DNA from: Burkholderiales bacterium
GTDB lineage: Bacteria; Pseudomonadota; Gammaproteobacteria; Burkholderiales; SG8-39
Length of the DNA stretch: 15,437 nucleotides
Direction of reading: 5' to 3'
Assembly: GCA_025929745.1 (NCBI GenBank)
Contig: JAICPQ010000023.1
Coordinates: 1 to 15,437, forward strand
The notes below the pieces were generated by a model. That model saw only the letters and a program-made list of their open reading frames with translations, had not been told where the DNA came from and ran no database searches. The position numbers and the translations under genes are program-made. This document shows, piece after piece, positions 1 to 6,726 of the stretch (position 1 is the first letter of the stretch; each line of letters starts with the position of its first letter).

Positions 1-351
1 ATCCTGCCGCAGCTGGCCGATGCTATCGGCGCGCGCCAGGTGCGACGCTACGCTCTGACGGGAGAGCGCTTCGACGCCGCGGAGGCACGGCGCATCGGCC
101 TCGTGCATGAGGTGGTGCCGGCCGCCGAGCTGTCCGCCGCGGGCGAGAATATGGTCGGCCAACTGCTGAAGAACGCGCCCGACGCGAACGCCCAGACGAA
201 GAGCGCCGCGCTCGCATTCGCCTGGGGCAGGGTCGAAGAAGCGGTGGTCGAGCGCCTGGTCGCCCAGCACGCCGCCAAGCGCCGCAGCCGCGAAGCCGCC
301 GAAGGCCTGGCCTCCTTCGCGGAGAAGCGCCCCGCGCGCTGGAGCGCCTAG
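1..351 (+). CDS. Enoyl-CoA hydratase/isomerase family protein, C-terminal part (5' end outside the window)
   Basis: The reading frame is open from the first base and ends at a TAG codon at 349-351, giving 116 residues. The segment with TGERFDAAEA followed by RIGLVHEVVP is the typical crotonase-fold region just after the active site, where the enzyme's helical C-terminal part begins. Crotonases hydrate or isomerise acyl-CoA thioesters in the cytoplasm during fatty-acid, amino-acid or aromatic degradation. The catalytic glutamates and oxyanion-hole glycines lie upstream of the window, so the exact substrate cannot be told. The stretch resembles methylglutaconyl-CoA/isohexenylglutaconyl-CoA hydratase-type members, but this is only an impression. 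The cupin gene starts 3 nt after the stop and a Bug receptor follows 11 nt after that, so all three are probably one catabolic operon. Confidence 0.88.
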   Translation: MLPQLADAIGARQVRRYALTGERFDAAEARRIGLVHEVVPAAELSAAGENMVGQLLKNAPDANAQTKSAALAFAWGRVEEAVVERLVAQHAAKRRSREAAEGLASFAEKRPARWSA

Positions 352-354
352 AAA

Positions 355-891
355 GTGACCGACAACCTGCCGCCCATCCGTCGCATCGTGACCGGCATCG
401 ATGCCAGCGGTCGCTCGCGAATCGTTGAGGACGCGCCGGCGAGCTCGATCCGTACCGTGGCCGAAAGACCGGGCTACCGCGCAGTCAACGTGTGGAGAAC
501 TGAAGAGACTCCTGTGCGCATCGGTGCGCCCGATACGACCGCAAACCACAAAGGCATCCTGCCGCCGAAAAAAGGCACCATCCTGCGCATCATCGACTTT
601 CCGCCCGAGCCGAAGGACACTCAGGAACTAAAGGGCATGTTGCATGCGACCTTCGGCGGCATCTACAACGACGCGGCGCATGACAAAGGCGCGCGTCATC
701 CGGGCATGCACACCACGCAGACGGTCGACTACGCCATCATCCTTGAGGGGGAAATCTGGGCGGTGATGGATGAAGGAGAAACGCTCATGCGCGCCGGCGA
801 CGTCCTGATCCAGCGCGGCACGAACCATGCGTGGGCTAATCGCTCGGCCAGAACCGCACGCATCGCGTTCGTGCTGATAGACGGGTCCTAA
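355..891 (+). CDS. Cupin domain-containing protein
   Basis: This 178-aa cytoplasmic protein (no signal peptide or membrane segment) carries a single cupin barrel in its C-terminal half. Motif 1 is degenerate, with His115, His119 and Asp125 followed by a glycine turn at EGEIW (131-135). Motif 2 is clear: Gly148-Asp149, Gly155, His158 and Asn162. These residues could hold one metal ion. The N-terminal ~100 residues are a less conserved extension typical of this small-cupin family, which often sits in catabolic operons; its reaction is not known to me. The start is a GTG 3 nt after the upstream stop, with a weak GGAG about 12 nt before it, so translation is probably coupled to the enoyl-CoA hydratase. 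The stop codon TAA overlaps the Shine-Dalgarno of the next gene. The reading frame and fold are well supported; the function is open. Confidence 0.85.
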   Translation: MTDNLPPIRRIVTGIDASGRSRIVEDAPASSIRTVAERPGYRAVNVWRTEETPVRIGAPDTTANHKGILPPKKGTILRIIDFPPEPKDTQELKGMLHATFGGIYNDAAHDKGARHPGMHTTQTVDYAIILEGEIWAVMDEGETLMRAGDVLIQRGTNHAWANRSARTARIAFVLIDGS

Positions 892-902
892 GGAGAGAAA
901 CC

Positions 903-1883
903 ATGGAATCGATGCGCCGCCGCGTTCTGACCGCGCTTCCTGCCGCCTTGCTGCTCTGCCTAGGCGCCGATGCGCGCGCGCAAGCTTATCCGGTGAAGCC
1001 GCTGCGCCTGATCGTCGCCGACGCGGCCGGCGGCGCGCCCGACCAGCTCGGCCGCGCGCTCGCCGCCAAACTCTCCGAGTCGCTGGGTCAGCAGGTCGTG
1101 GTCGACAACCGGCCGGGCGCCTCGGGCGCGCTGGGCGCCGACATCGCCGCGCGCTCGCCGGCCGACGGGTACACGCTACTCCTCACCACGACCTCGATCT
1201 ACGCCATTCTGCCGAGCCTGAAGCGCAACCTCACTTACGACCCGGTGCGCGACTTCGTTCCCATTTCGCGTATCGCTTCCGCGTCGAATGTGCTGGTGAT
1301 CAATGCGTCGCTTCCCGTGCAATCGGTGGCGGAGCTCGTGGCGCTCGCGAAGAGCAAACCCGGAGTGCTCAACTATGCCTCGGCTGGGGTTGGTTCGCCG
1401 GCGCACCTCGCCGGCGAGATGCTCAACCTGCTGGCGGGCATCAAGCTCACGCACGTTCCCTACAAGGGCGCCGCGCCCGCGCTGCTCGACGTGATCGCGG
1501 GCAGCGCGCAGCTCATCATCACCTCGCCCATCTCGGCCGGGGCGCACATGAAGGCCGGGCGGGTGCGCGCGCTCGCGGTTACCGGGAGCGCGCGCAACCC
1601 GAGCCTGCCCGAGCTGCCCACGATCGCCGAGACGGTTCCCGGCTACGAAATATCCCAATCCTGGGGGATCGTCGCCCCCGCCGGCACGCCGGCGCCGGTG
1701 CTAAAGCGGCTGAATGACGAGATCCTCGCCGTTATGAACCTGCCCGAGGTGAGGGAGCAAGTGGCGCGGGCCGGCGCCGTCCCGGCCGGCGACTCGGCTG
1801 AAGCGTTTCAAGCATTCATGGCCAGGGAAAGGCAGCGCCTGCAAGACGTCATCACGAAAACCGGGATCGTGCTCGCCGATTGA
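903..1883 (+). CDS. Bug/TctC-family tripartite tricarboxylate transporter substrate-binding protein
   Basis: This 326-aa secreted periplasmic receptor has an arginine-rich N-region, a hydrophobic core (about residues 9-20) and a likely cleavage after ARAQA near residue 27-28. The mature part shows the family hallmarks: YPVKPLRLIV, the loop corresponding to APGG (here DAAGGAPDQLGR), VVDNRPGASG, the segment LNYASAGVGSPAHLAGEM and HVPYKGAAPALLD. Bug proteins bind small carboxylates or amides and deliver them to TctAB permeases, or act as orphan sensors. No tctA or tctB gene is in the window, so this is an orphan receptor as far as can be seen. AAGGAG at 890-895, overlapping the cupin stop, lies 7 nt before ATG 903 and fixes this start over the internal ATG at 912. 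It is likely the last gene of the operon; the next gene is convergent, 36 nt away. The ligand cannot be deduced. Confidence 0.93.
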   Translation: MESMRRRVLTALPAALLLCLGADARAQAYPVKPLRLIVADAAGGAPDQLGRALAAKLSESLGQQVVVDNRPGASGALGADIAARSPADGYTLLLTTTSIYAILPSLKRNLTYDPVRDFVPISRIASASNVLVINASLPVQSVAELVALAKSKPGVLNYASAGVGSPAHLAGEMLNLLAGIKLTHVPYKGAAPALLDVIAGSAQLIITSPISAGAHMKAGRVRALAVTGSARNPSLPELPTIAETVPGYEISQSWGIVAPAGTPAPVLKRLNDEILAVMNLPEVREQVARAGAVPAGDSAEAFQAFMARERQRLQDVITKTGIVLAD

Positions 1884-1919
1884 GGCTGGAGGAGCGCCTA
1901 CGTCGGCGCGTGCTCGAAG

Positions 1920-3014
1920 TCATGAGCCCGCACGCCACACGCTGCGGGCAACTTCAACCACGCGCGTAAGCTTGCGCCATTGCTCGTCCTCGGTGAGAGC
2001 GTTGCCGTGGTGAGTACTCGCGAAGCCGCACTGCGGCGAGAGGCACAGGTTCTCGAGCGGCACGTAGCGTGACGCTTCGTCGATGCGCCGCCTGAGCGCG
2101 TCGGGATCCTCGAGCTGCGCGGTTTTCGTGGTGACAAGGCCGAGCACAACCTTCTTGCTTTTCGGCAGCAGGCGCAGCGGCCCGAAGCCGCCGGCGCGCT
2201 CGCTGTCGTACTCCATGAAGTAGCCGTCGACCGGCGTCGAAAACATCGCCTCGACCACCTCGTCCTGATAGCCGCCGGCTGCGAACCACGTGCTGCGGAA
2301 ATTGCCGCGGCAGGTGTGCATCGTGACCGCCAGATCAGCGGGCTTGTCCTCGAGCGCCAGGGCGATGGCGCTGGCGTAAGCGGTATGCAGCGTGGCTGGA
2401 TCGTCGCCATTGCGCCGGAAGTTCTCGCGCACCTTTTCATCGCACAGATAGGAAAAGCCGACGTCGTCGAGCTGCAGATATCTGCAGCCGGCGTCGTACA
2501 GGTGGCGGATCGCCTTGCGATAGGCGGCGCCGATGTCCTGCCAGAACTGCGCGAGGTCGGGATAGACGTCCCGTGAGATGGCGTTGCGTCCGCCGCGGAA
2601 ATGCGCCGAGCCGGGCGACGGGATGGTCATCTTGGGCGTCTTCGTCGCCACCGAGCACAGGAAACCGAAATGGTCCGCCATGATGGGGCGGCTGCACGCG
2701 ACCTTGCCGGTGACGCTCGCCATCGGCGGCACATCTTCGGCGGCGAACGTCATGCCGACCGGCCGCGTGAGCTCGATGCCGTCGAGCTGGCGCAGGAAGT
2801 CGAGATGCCAGAAGTCGCGGCGGTATTCGCCGTCGGTCACGGCCTCGAGGCCGATCTCCTCCTGTCTTGCGACCGCGCGGCGGATGCATGCGTCCTCCAC
2901 GGCGCGCAGGCCTGCCGCGTCGAGCGCTCCCTTCTTGTGGCGCTCGCGCGCTTCGCGCAGGTCCGCGGGACGAAGGAGGCTGCCGACCTGGTCGGCGTGG
3001 AAGGGCGGTCGCAT
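1920..3014 (-). CDS. MetE C-terminal-domain homologue (cobalamin-independent methionine synthase II family), copy A
   Basis: This 364-aa cytoplasmic TIM-barrel protein corresponds only to the catalytic C-terminal half of cobalamin-independent methionine synthase; the ~350-residue N-terminal domain of full MetE is absent. The N-terminal QVGSLLRP motif is present (9-16). The four zinc ligands appear as His233 and Cys235 (VTMHTCRGNF), Glu268 (YFMEYDSE) and Cys329 (SPQCGF). Family enzymes move a methyl group to a thiol. Short members with this layout have diverse or unknown methyl donors, so methionine synthesis is only one option. The ATG lies 5 nt beyond the stop of the minus-strand Bug gene at 3020, so the two form an operon with the receptor first. 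The much longer open frame upstream of this ATG is antisense read-through into the Bug gene. A second, quite different homologue lies at 3989-5170. Confidence 0.9.
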   Translation of the reverse strand: MRPPFHADQVGSLLRPADLREARERHKKGALDAAGLRAVEDACIRRAVARQEEIGLEAVTDGEYRRDFWHLDFLRQLDGIELTRPVGMTFAAEDVPPMASVTGKVACSRPIMADHFGFLCSVATKTPKMTIPSPGSAHFRGGRNAISRDVYPDLAQFWQDIGAAYRKAIRHLYDAGCRYLQLDDVGFSYLCDEKVRENFRRNGDDPATLHTAYASAIALALEDKPADLAVTMHTCRGNFRSTWFAAGGYQDEVVEAMFSTPVDGYFMEYDSERAGGFGPLRLLPKSKKVVLGLVTTKTAQLEDPDALRRRIDEASRYVPLENLCLSPQCGFASTHHGNALTEDEQWRKLTRVVEVARSVWRAGS

Positions 3015-3019
3015 GAGCC

Positions 3020-3970
3020 CTACTGTGCGGTAATCCCGGCGGTGCGGATCACTTTTTCCCAGCGCTGGCGCTCTTCGCGCAGGAACGTAGCTACTTCGCC
3101 CGGCGTCATGGCAGCCGGCTCGTCGCCGGCGTCCACCAGGCGCTTCTGCACGTCCGGCATCTTCAGGATTTCCACCATCGCGCCGCGCAGCGTCTCGACG
3201 ACCGGCGCCGGCGTGTTGGGCGGTGCGAAGAGTCCGGTCCAGGACGCCGCGCTGTAGCCCGGCAGCACTTCCGAGATCGACGGCACGTCGGGCGCCTGCG
3301 GATTGCGCTTCCCGCCGCCGACGCCGACGGCGCGCAGCTTTCCCGCCTTGACGTGGCGCAACGCGGTGCTGAAGGCGAAGAAGGTGAGATCGACATGGCC
3401 GGCGAGCGTCGCCGCCTGCGATTCGCCGCTGCCTTTGTAGGGCACGTGCACCATCTTCACGCCGGCCATCGCGTTGAATAGCTCCGCTGCAAGGTGCGGC
3501 GCGCTGCCCGCGCCGCTCGAGCCGAAGTTGAGCTTGCCGGGATTCGCTCTCGCGTACGCGATCAGCTCTCGCAGATCCTTCGCCGGCACACCGGGATTGA
3601 GGGCGAGCATGATGTCCTGCATGGAGACGAGCGCGATCGGCACGAACTGCTCCGGCTCGTAGGTGAGCTTGCCGTGAAGCGCCTTGTTCACCACAATCGG
3701 CGCGGGCTGCGTGAAGAGCAGCGTGTGCCCGTCCGGCGCGGCCTTGAATACCGCGTCGGCGCCGATATTCCCCGCGGCGCCGGATCGGTTCTCCACCGTC
3801 GCCGGCTGGCCGAACTTGTCGCGCAGCTTGTCCGCGATCACGCGCGCAAGAAGATCGGTTCCGCCGCCCGGCGCGAGCGGCACGATGATGTTGATCGCTT
3901 TCGCCGGATAGCTTTGCGCGACCGCGGGGGTGCAGACGAGCGAAATGATCGCAAAGAGAAAAGTGCGCAT
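3020..3970 (-). CDS. Bug/TctC-family substrate-binding protein, second copy
   Basis: This 316-aa periplasmic receptor has a short classical signal peptide (hydrophobic residues 3-15) and likely cleavage at AVAQ-S near residue 19. It then reads YPAKAINIIVPLAPGGGTDL, with the family APGGG loop, VENRSGAAGN, LNFGSSGAGSAPHLAAELF and HVPYKGSGES. It is clearly homologous to the receptor at 903-1883 but well diverged, so it probably binds a different carboxylate-like ligand. It is first in an operon with MetE-like copy A. The start is set by the signal peptide, because a further upstream start would run into the divergent gene. No Shine-Dalgarno precedes the ATG. A TAAGAT hexamer on the minus strand (3984-3979) lies 8 nt before it, which suggests a leaderless or nearly leaderless transcript. 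No TctA/TctB genes accompany it. Confidence 0.93.
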   Translation of the reverse strand: MRTFLFAIISLVCTPAVAQSYPAKAINIIVPLAPGGGTDLLARVIADKLRDKFGQPATVENRSGAAGNIGADAVFKAAPDGHTLLFTQPAPIVVNKALHGKLTYEPEQFVPIALVSMQDIMLALNPGVPAKDLRELIAYARANPGKLNFGSSGAGSAPHLAAELFNAMAGVKMVHVPYKGSGESQAATLAGHVDLTFFAFSTALRHVKAGKLRAVGVGGGKRNPQAPDVPSISEVLPGYSAASWTGLFAPPNTPAPVVETLRGAMVEILKMPDVQKRLVDAGDEPAAMTPGEVATFLREERQRWEKVIRTAGITAQ

Positions 3971-3988
3971 ATGCCAAGATCTTAGGGC
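3971..3988. promoter_or_regulatory. 18-bp divergent start region with central AAGATCTT palindrome
   Basis: Only 18 bp separate the start codons of the minus-strand Bug gene (3970) and plus-strand MetE-like copy B (3989). The perfect palindrome AAGATCTT occupies 3976-3983, and the outer bases ATGCC/GGCAT form an offset inverted repeat over 3971-3990. On the minus strand TAAGAT (3984-3979) is a fair -10. On the plus strand the symmetric position reads CAAGAT (3975-3980), which is weak. Each is 8 nt from its own ATG. Any -35 or activator site must lie inside the opposite coding region. A shared promoter or operator is an inference. Confidence 0.45.
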
Positions 3989-5170
3989 ATGAAGGCGAGC
4001 GAGCGCAGGATCCTTACGACGCATGTGGGAAGCCTCCCGCGGCCAAGAGAGCTGCTCGCGCCGCTGCATGCGCGCGACTCCGGCGAGCCGCACGATGCCG
4101 CCGCGCTCGAGCGCCAGATCGCCGCGGCGACCGCAGCGGTGGTGCGGCGGCAGGCCGAGCTCGGCATCGATATCCTGAACGACGGCGAGTACGGACGCGC
4201 GAGCTTCGCGACCTACGCGAACACGCGCATCGGCGGACTCGAGCGGGTGATGCGCCCACCGGGTCATATCGCGCGCCCGACGCGGGACTCGCTCGCATTC
4301 CCGGCCGTCTACGAGGAGATGCGCAAGATGTTCGGCGCGCGTCGCGCGCTCACCGGGCGCCCGGAAGATGCCGTGTCGCTCGTCTGCACGGGGCCGATCA
4401 CCTACGTCGGACACCAGAGCCTCAATGCCGATCTCGCCAACCTGAAGGCGGCGACGCAAACGATCGGGGCCGAAGAAGCGTTCGTCACGGCGATCTCGCC
4501 GACGAATCTGGAGATGTACTTCGAGAATCGGTACTACAAGTCCGAAGAGGATTACCTCCTGGCGCTGGCCGACGCCATGCGCGAGGAGTACAAGGCGATC
4601 GTCGATGCCGGTTTCGTGCTCCAGGTGGACGACCCGCGCCTCATTACGCACTGGAACCGCGTGCCCGAGCTGTCTCTGCAGGCAAACAGGAAATTCATGG
4701 AGGTGCGCATCGAGGCGCTGAACCACGCTCTTACCGGAATACCGGAACAGCGCGTGCGCTTCCATACCTGCTACAGCATCAACGTGGCGCCGCGCGTGCA
4801 CGACCTGGAGATGAAGGACTATGCCGATCTCATGCTCAAGGTGCGCGCGCAGGCCTACTCGATCGAGGCGGCGAATCCGCGCCACGAGCACGAGTGGCGC
4901 GTCTGGAAAGACATCAAGCTTCCCGAGCACAAGGTGCTCATCCCGGGCGTGGTCTCCCACTGCGTGTACCAGGTGGAACACCCGGAGCTCGTCGCCGAAC
5001 GGATCGAGCGCTTCGCCAGCGTGATCGGGCGAGAACGCGTGATTGCCGGCACCGACTGCGGTTTCGCCACCTCGCGCGCCGGCGACGAGGTGCATCCGGA
5101 CGTCGCCTGGGCGAAGCTCGCAGCGCTCGTTCAGGGCGCGCGCATCGCAAGCGCGCGCCTGTGGTCCTAG
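3989..5170 (+). CDS. MetE C-terminal-domain homologue (cobalamin-independent methionine synthase II family), copy B
   Basis: This 393-aa cytoplasmic protein opens with ILTTHVGSLPRP (8-19), the standard beginning of the short MetE-like family. The zinc site is recognisable as His259 and Cys261 (RFHTCYS), Glu293 (YSIEAANPR) and Cys357 (GTDCGFA). DGEYGR (65-70) and LQVDDPRL (211-218) are further family segments. It lacks the N-terminal MetE domain. It differs strongly from copy A next door in length and in the sequence around the ligands, so this is not a recent duplication. It probably transfers methyl groups from a donor other than the usual polyglutamyl folate, or cleaves a related C-S or C-O substrate, but the sequence does not say which. 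The start is fixed: a TAG at 3983-3985 in frame precedes ATG 3989. There is no Shine-Dalgarno. The gene diverges from the Bug/MetE-A operon and may share its inducer. Confidence 0.9.
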   Translation: MKASERRILTTHVGSLPRPRELLAPLHARDSGEPHDAAALERQIAAATAAVVRRQAELGIDILNDGEYGRASFATYANTRIGGLERVMRPPGHIARPTRDSLAFPAVYEEMRKMFGARRALTGRPEDAVSLVCTGPITYVGHQSLNADLANLKAATQTIGAEEAFVTAISPTNLEMYFENRYYKSEEDYLLALADAMREEYKAIVDAGFVLQVDDPRLITHWNRVPELSLQANRKFMEVRIEALNHALTGIPEQRVRFHTCYSINVAPRVHDLEMKDYADLMLKVRAQAYSIEAANPRHEHEWRVWKDIKLPEHKVLIPGVVSHCVYQVEHPELVAERIERFASVIGRERVIAGTDCGFATSRAGDEVHPDVAWAKLAALVQGARIASARLWS

Positions 5171-5172
5171 AA
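5155..5172 (+). repeat. 18-bp exact direct repeat, copy 1 (left of the phasin segment)
   Basis: GCGCCTGTGGTCCTAGAA occurs here, running over the last codons and TAG stop of MetE-like copy B, and again at 5882-5899. The flanking bases differ on both sides, so the match is exactly 18 bp. Confidence 0.9.
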
Positions 5173-5203
5173 ACCATCTTGGCGGCGTCTCGCCGTCGCC
5201 TGT

Positions 5204-5216
5204 TTCGTGACACGAA
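5204..5216. promoter_or_regulatory. TTCGTG-A-CACGAA dyad upstream of phasin gene
   Basis: This is a perfect 6+6 bp inverted repeat with a one-base centre, about 120 bp before the phasin start. It contains GTGACA (5207-5212), a 5/6 match to a -35 box. The best -10 at a normal distance is only AACGAT (16-bp spacer), so the promoter is weak. It could be an operator of the phasin gene; no known regulator motif was recognised. Confidence 0.3.
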
Positions 5217-5335
5217 TTAGGCCATGCCAACGATACAGCGCGGTGCGCGATGCCGCTACCTTTGGGAGTGCGCGCCGACCTTCAAGGCGCGGATCACACC
5301 CTCGATTCTGTTGGTTTCTTCCCTAGGGAGATCGC

Positions 5336-5794
5336 ATGCAAGCCCAGTTTCTCGACCTGTATCGCGCCAGCCTCAAGACCGCGACCGAATTCATGAAGAC
5401 TTCGCTGGAGCAGACCGAGCGCTTCCAGCAGCAGCAGCTCCAGATGGTGAAGAGCGCCCTAGAGGAAAGCAGCCGCTCGGGCAATCAGGCTTCGGAGGTG
5501 AAGAGCCTCGACGACATCGTGGCGCTCAACTCAAGACTTGCCGGCAATCAGCTCGAGCGCGTAGCCGAGTTCTGGAGCAACTGGTGGCGCGTTGCGGGCG
5601 ACGCCCAGAAGTCGATGATCGATCAGATGCAGTCGCAGCTCGGGCAGGCGAAGGAGCGCGTGCGCGAGGGCTATTCGTTCACCGCGCGCACTTCCGAGGA
5701 GGCTGCACGCTTAGCCGCATCCCAAATGGCCGGCGCGGCGAGCCAGATCCGCGAGGCCGAACAGCAAGCAAAGCACCAGCGCAAGAGCGCCTGA
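5336..5794 (+). CDS. Phasin family protein (polyhydroxyalkanoate granule-associated)
   Basis: This 152-aa protein is mostly amphipathic helix, without signal peptide, cysteine or membrane segment. It has the phasin_2-type pattern: QFLDLYRASLKTATEFMKTS near the N-terminus, a glutamine-rich stretch (about 30-37) and the aromatic WSNWWRVAGDAQK segment near residue 80. A lysine/alanine-rich helix leads to KHQRKSA at the end. Phasins coat polyhydroxybutyrate granules in the cytoplasm, limit granule size and can interact with PHB synthase or depolymerase. An AGGGAG Shine-Dalgarno (5325-5330) sits 5 nt before the ATG. It is alone in its unit: 165 bp separate it from MetE-B and 112 bp from the aldolase. 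The segment carrying it is bracketed by an exact 18-bp direct repeat, so its position may be secondary. Confidence 0.92.
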   Translation: MQAQFLDLYRASLKTATEFMKTSLEQTERFQQQQLQMVKSALEESSRSGNQASEVKSLDDIVALNSRLAGNQLERVAEFWSNWWRVAGDAQKSMIDQMQSQLGQAKERVREGYSFTARTSEEAARLAASQMAGAASQIREAEQQAKHQRKSA

Positions 5795-5871
5795 GCGTGA
5801 GTTAACCCGTCGCCCGCAGCGATTCGCGCGGCCAGCAGTAGGCGGATTGTCAGTTCGGTGCCGACCGGCCG

Positions 5872-5900
5872 TGGAGACCGTGCGCCTGTGGTCCTAGAAT
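5872..5900 (+). promoter_or_regulatory. Predicted sigma-70 promoter of the aldolase gene
   Basis: TGGAGA (5872-5877, 4/6 to TTGACA) is separated by 17 bp from TAGAAT (5895-5900, 5/6 to TATAAT). The ATG at 5907 is only 6 nt past the -10, so a normal start site would fall on or beside the A of the ATG. No Shine-Dalgarno exists between, which fits a leaderless mRNA. The -10 overlaps copy 2 of the 18-bp direct repeat. Confidence 0.6.
5882..5899 (+). repeat. 18-bp exact direct repeat, copy 2 (right of the phasin segment)
   Basis: This is the second copy of GCGCCTGTGGTCCTAGAA, here placed immediately before the aldolase start and including most of its -10 box. Copy 1 is at 5155-5172. The intervening segment, about 0.7 kb, contains only the phasin gene. 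Confidence 0.9.
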
Positions 5901-5906
5901 AGGCGC

Positions 5907-6671
5907 ATGTCCGTCCATCCACTGAAGACGCCGGCGGCCGACCCGGTCCGCCAGGCGAAGATCCATCTTGCCGCCGCGCATCGGCTCGCCGTGCTGCACG
6001 AGCTCGAAGAAGGCATCGACAATCACTTCACCGTCACCGTACCGGGGACGACGGATCGCTACCTGATACTGCCCTTCGGCCTTCACTGGTCCGAGGCGCG
6101 CGCCAGCGACATGATCGTGTTCGACGAGTCGGGACAAACGCTGGAAGGCGAGGGGGTGTGCGAGCTTTCCGCCCAGTGCATCCACGCGCCGATCCACCGC
6201 ATCACCGGTGCGCAGGTCGTCATGCACACGCACCAGACGTGGGCGCTTGCGCTCAACATGCTGAAGGACAACCGGCTTCTGCCGGCGAGCCAGACGGCGG
6301 CGTTCTTCCACGGTCACGTCGCCTACGACGACATTTACAGCGGCACGGCGGATTTCCCAGAGGAAGGCGAGCGCCTAGCGCGCATCATCGGCGACAAGCA
6401 TGTGCTCTTCATGAAGAACCACGGCGTGCTCGTCACCGGCGACAACGTCGCGCAGGCTTACCGCCGGCTGTACCGCCTGGAGCGCGTGTGCCGCGCGCAG
6501 GTAATTGCCATGTCGACCGGCAAGCCGCTTGAGGTGCTCACCGACGAGATCGTGGTGCAGGTGCAGGCGCCGCCGGCCGACGACCGCCACTCGCGCGCCG
6601 AGCGCGAGCGCCTCTTCTTCGAGGCGATGATGCGCATCCTCGACCGCGACATGCCGGGCTACGCCGACTAG
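5907..6671 (+). CDS. Class II aldolase/adducin family protein
   Basis: This 254-aa cytoplasmic protein has the aldolase II/adducin-head fold. The zinc-binding pattern is visible as His107 and His109 (VVMHTHQ) and His172 in MKNHGVLVTGDNV (169-181). The block CELSAQCIHAPIHR (85-98) matches the family's acid-plus-helix segment before the HxH motif. The usual N-terminal glycine-rich GxxGNIS loop is replaced by EGIDNHFTV (35-43), as in the adducin-like subgroup, for which the substrate is unknown. Family enzymes cleave or epimerise phosphorylated sugars or decarboxylate keto acids. The gene stands alone, with its own promoter 6 nt before the ATG, and converges on the cold shock gene. No kinase, isomerase or sugar transporter accompanies it, so no pathway can be named. 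Confidence 0.9.
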   Translation: MSVHPLKTPAADPVRQAKIHLAAAHRLAVLHELEEGIDNHFTVTVPGTTDRYLILPFGLHWSEARASDMIVFDESGQTLEGEGVCELSAQCIHAPIHRITGAQVVMHTHQTWALALNMLKDNRLLPASQTAAFFHGHVAYDDIYSGTADFPEEGERLARIIGDKHVLFMKNHGVLVTGDNVAQAYRRLYRLERVCRAQVIAMSTGKPLEVLTDEIVVQVQAPPADDRHSRAERERLFFEAMMRILDRDMPGYAD

Positions 6672-6675
6672 CCGG

Positions 6676-6702
6676 AAACAAAAAGCCCGGTTGCCCGGGC
6701 TT
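6676..6702 (-). terminator. Intrinsic terminator of the cold shock gene
   Basis: AAGCCCGG (6683-6690) and CCGGGCTT (6695-6702) form a perfect 8-bp stem with a TTGC loop. Read on the minus strand, the stem is followed by TTTTTGTTT (6684-6676). It begins 24 nt after the csp stop. On the plus strand only TT follows, so it should act mainly leftward; it may still weakly stop the aldolase transcript. Confidence 0.88.
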
Positions 6703-6726
6703 CTCGAACTGCTGACTTCTAAGTGG

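Noticed and set aside
349..357. TAGAAA immediately before the cupin GTG as another leaderless promoter
   Set aside because: The box abuts the start codon with no space for a transcription start, and the gene is inside an operon. It is the stop codon of the upstream gene by coincidence.
3015..3977. 685-aa minus-strand frame that would fuse extra sequence to the N-terminus of MetE-like copy A
   Set aside because: The part upstream of ATG 3014 runs through the Bug gene in another frame and is arginine/alanine-rich shadow. The family start QVGSLLRP begins right after ATG 3014.
5183..5195. CGGCG-TCT-CGCCG hairpin after MetE-like copy B as terminator
   Set aside because: The stem is short and no T-run follows, so it is not a credible intrinsic terminator.
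3971..5230. Long minus-strand extension of the Bug gene (736-aa frame)
   Set aside because: It is antisense to MetE-like copy B. The signal peptide begins at 3970.
5224..5805. 193-aa plus-strand frame overlapping the phasin gene
   Set aside because: It is an out-of-frame shadow. The phasin frame has a Shine-Dalgarno and family sequence.
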